Source: a virus. Taken from it: 22,687 bases of DNA. A model generated the notes under the pieces. It had not been told where the DNA came from. It did not search any database and saw only the letters and a program-made list of their open reading frames with translations. Position numbers and translations under genes: made by a program. Where the stretch lies: the IMG/VR virus record IMGVR_UViG_3300043331_002188, positions 1 to 22,687 of that record, one strand, 5' to 3'. Shown here in pieces: positions 20,822 to 22,687 of the stretch (position 1 is the stretch's first letter; each line of letters starts with the position of its first letter).

Positions 20822-21399
20822 TGGCCGTACCGCTCGACCCGGTGCCTGCGCGAGAACCACCACTGCTCGGGGATGCACGCCTGCTCGGCCAGGTCTGGAC
20901 GCGCTGGCTGGAGACGCTGAGTCGCACGACCCAGCAACGCCTGACGGATCTCGAAGGCCGTATGCAGGCGGTGGAAGACACGCTGGCATCGATCACCCCG
21001 GTGGTGTCCACCTGGACGCCGGCGATCGTCGGGACCAGCGGCGGTTCGGCCCATACCTACTCGGTACGGTACGGGCAGGCCGTGAAGACGGGGCGCACCT
21101 ACGCCGTGTCGCTGCACGTGCGGCTCACGGCGAAAGACGCCTCGATGGCGGGCAATGTGAGCCTCGCCGGGCTGCCAGCGGCCGTGGTGGGAGACGGGGA
21201 CCTGGCGATTCCGGTGCTGCTCGGTTTTTCCAATGTGACCCTTGGTGGGCAATATACCGGGGTGGTGGGCTTGCTGCGCAGTGGGGCCAGCGCCATCGAG
21301 GTGTACCAGACCGGCTCCAATACCGCCTGGACACGGTTAAGCGCTGCGGGCATTACGGCCACCACCGAGCTGGTGGCGAGCGTGAGTTACTGGAGTTAG
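20821..21399 (+). CDS. Putative tail fibre / virion protein (192 aa)
   Basis: Starts at ATG 20821 overlapping the previous stop. Residues 1-65 are helical with a short coiled coil (TTQQRLTDLEGRMQAVEDTL), probably trimerising or docking to the tail hub. From about residue 66 the sequence turns beta-rich (TWTPAIVGTSGGSAHTYSVR, AVKTGRTYAVSLHVRLTAKD, GNVSLAGLPAAV), a pattern common at the C-termini of phage tail fibres, where G-x-Y and LP turns repeat. It probably contacts host surface or forms the tail needle/knob; the exact role is unknown. Confidence 0.65.
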   Translation: MAVPLDPVPAREPPLLGDARLLGQVWTRWLETLSRTTQQRLTDLEGRMQAVEDTLASITPVVSTWTPAIVGTSGGSAHTYSVRYGQAVKTGRTYAVSLHVRLTAKDASMAGNVSLAGLPAAVVGDGDLAIPVLLGFSNVTLGGQYTGVVGLLRSGASAIEVYQTGSNTAWTRLSAAGITATTELVASVSYWS

Positions 21400-21402
21400 C
21401 GT

Positions 21403-22077
21403 ATGGCAGACGTCGTACTCATCACGCCCTGGCCGATGTTCACCGTGTTCGGGGTGGATGGCAAGCCCCTGGTGGGCGGGAAACTCTTTACGTATACGCC
21501 TGGAACGACGATTCCTAAAGCGGCGTTTTTGGACCCAGGCTTCGTGACGCCTCATGGCAACCCCATTGTGCTGGACGCCAGTGGCCAGGCGGAAGTCTGG
21601 CTGAAGGATCTCTACAAACTCCGCCTCTTTGATGCCGCAGACGTCCTGCTCTGGGAGGTGGACTCGTATGAGTGGCCAACCGGCACCGCACCACCAGAAG
21701 GAGCACTTGTGGAGGGCTCAACCGAAGGCAACATGGCGGCCTCCTCGGGGCAGGGCGTGGTCAGTGTGCCCGGGCTGGCTGCAGCGGGCTATCGCGTTCT
21801 TGGAACAACATGGACTATTACTGATGATTTTGGGACTTCGCAGGGCCTGACCGCGATCGCCCTGGGCGATAGTGTGGCGCTCGACCGGTGGGGCGTCATC
21901 TCGACCCTCACAGCAGGGACGACCGGGGGGCAGCTGGGCTTTCACGCCGGGGACGAGCCCATTGCGGCACCGTCGGGGTACGTGCTGCTGGTGTCGGCCA
22001 TCGGGGGCCTTTTTGACCCAAATGGAGCAATTCATTTTCAACTATACTGGGAGAGTTTGCCGGCCGATGTGCCGTAG
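21403..22077 (+). CDS. Tailspike/tail fibre head-binding-domain protein (224 aa)
   Basis: The first ~100 residues match the N-terminal virion-attachment domain of podovirus tailspikes: FTVFGVDGKPLVGGKLFTYT, AAFLDPGFVTPHGNPIVLDA, GQAEVWLKDLYKLRLFDAAD, LLWEVDSYEWP. P22-like tailspikes then carry a large beta-helix enzyme; here only ~120 more beta-rich residues follow, so it may be an adaptor for another receptor-binding protein or a reduced fibre. ATG 21403 lies 3 bp after the previous stop. Confidence 0.78.
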   Translation: MADVVLITPWPMFTVFGVDGKPLVGGKLFTYTPGTTIPKAAFLDPGFVTPHGNPIVLDASGQAEVWLKDLYKLRLFDAADVLLWEVDSYEWPTGTAPPEGALVEGSTEGNMAASSGQGVVSVPGLAAAGYRVLGTTWTITDDFGTSQGLTAIALGDSVALDRWGVISTLTAGTTGGQLGFHAGDEPIAAPSGYVLLVSAIGGLFDPNGAIHFQLYWESLPADVP

Positions 22078-22128
22078 CAACAGAGGCAGTGGTATGCTAC
22101 AATGTACCTATGCACACCATACGCACCA

Positions 22129-22151
22129 GGCTCCTGCTTGGCACAGGAGCC
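22129..22151. repeat. Stem-loop between the tailspike and HNH genes
   Basis: GGCTCCTG (22129-22136) and CAGGAGCC (22144-22151) are perfect 8-bp inverted repeats with a 7-nt loop. It follows the tailspike stop by about 50 bp and precedes the HNH ribosome-binding site (GAGGAG) by about 24 bp. No U-tract is present. Attenuator, processing site or weak terminator are all possible. Confidence 0.45.
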
Positions 22152-22185
22152 GAGGTGCTGACCACACGTTCTGTGAGGAGAACGC

Positions 22186-22687
22186 ATGGCTCGCCAGAAG
22201 CATACCACAGATCCCGTGCAACTTGATTTTCCCTTTTGTCACGACGAAATCTGGCTTCCTGTCGTGGGCTATGCCGGCTATTACGAAGTGTCATCGTTTG
22301 GCCGTGTTCGCAGTTTAAATGTGACATTTATTAATCCAAGTATTCGAGGGTATATACAACAGAGAAAAGGGCGGATATTAAAACAGAGTATGTCGAATGC
22401 GGGGCATCTGACTGTCATGCTGACGGTATCTTCCAGAGGCATTCGGTGGCGCGCCCTCGTGCATTTCCTGGTGATTACCGCTTTTGTTGGTCCAAGGCCT
22501 CCTGGTCTTGTCTGTCACCATAAAGATGGAAACCGTTGTAATAATGCTGCCTATAACCTTGAGTGGGTGACATCTCAATATAATGCACAAGAGGTGTTCT
22601 ATAGAAATGGCACGCGCGGCCTGCGTGGCTTGTGGTTGCGGAATGAGCAGACGCACAGGGATCTTGGACAACGATTTGCCCTTGCGC
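22186..22687 (+). CDS. NUMOD4-HNH homing endonuclease-like protein (cut by the window end)
   Basis: The frame is open from ATG 22186 (GTGAGGAGAACGC upstream) to the last base, so the C-terminus is missing. A NUMOD4 domain is clear: EIWLPVVGYAGYYEVSSFGR followed by VRSL (about 21-45). It is followed by an HNH_3 domain, LVCHHKDGNRCNNAAYNLEW then VTSQYNAQE, containing the catalytic histidines and the N-LEW signature. Such proteins are mobile endonucleases spread among phages. Its codons are more AT-rich than the virion genes, consistent with later acquisition. Confidence 0.9.
   Translation, partial: MARQKHTTDPVQLDFPFCHDEIWLPVVGYAGYYEVSSFGRVRSLNVTFINPSIRGYIQQRKGRILKQSMSNAGHLTVMLTVSSRGIRWRALVHFLVITAFVGPRPPGLVCHHKDGNRCNNAAYNLEWVTSQYNAQEVFYRNGTRGLRGLWLRNEQTHRDLGQRFALA

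Noticed and set aside
22098-22103. Promoter for the NUMOD4-HNH gene (TACAAT)
   Set aside because: There is no acceptable -35 element at 15-19 bp upstream, so the -10 match alone is not enough.

Overview
This window reads as part of a double-stranded DNA phage (or prophage) with a P22-type virion. The late genes run on the + strand in P22-like order: small terminase, large terminase, small proteins, P22-type portal, scaffold-like protein, P22-type coat protein, gp4-like tail accessory factor, gp10-like DNA-stabilisation protein and tail fibre/tailspike parts. The host cannot be named from the sequence. Base composition is GC-rich. GGGGACACGGGGACGCGGGG-type repeats resemble, from general knowledge, dispersed repeats of filamentous Cyanobacteria and Chloroflexota; that is only a hint. 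No integrase, tRNA, rRNA or CRISPR array was seen.

Layout. (1) 1-6642, - strand: an early replication operon read right to left. It holds a P4/D5-type primase-helicase, an inverted array of 9-bp iterons (possible origin), a 198-aa protein, an SF1 helicase, a 61-aa protein, a VRR-NUC nuclease, two further small proteins and the start of a secreted beta-helix-like protein that leaves the window. The genes are joined by ATGA/GTGA overlaps and repeated ribosome-binding junctions. (2) 6643-8770: a regulatory region with a ribbon-helix-helix protein, three XRE-type regulators and many dyads. The third XRE gene is flanked by two near-identical 18-bp sites, each filling the -35/-10 spacer of an outward-facing promoter. 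(3) 8773-10481, + strand: small accessory genes, including an HNH endonuclease that looks split by an in-frame insertion carrying a zinc-ribbon gene. (4) 10482-10657: a dyad-rich stretch just before the terminase genes (possible pac/cos or late control site). (5) 10658-22077: the packaging and virion operon, interrupted at 18771-19217 by two opposite-strand membrane proteins (possible lysis genes). (6) 22186-22687: a NUMOD4-HNH homing endonuclease cut by the window end.

The most notable observation is in the large terminase. Its conserved N-terminus and Walker A arginines lie in one frame, which stops at UAA; GKT and the rest of the protein lie in the +1 frame. The junction CGG AGG TTC GGG TAA A has the same layout as the prfB (RF2) programmed +1 frameshift: an internal Shine-Dalgarno, a 3-nt gap, a slippery P-site codon, then a stop codon. 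Restoring the frame gives a 445-aa terminase of normal length.
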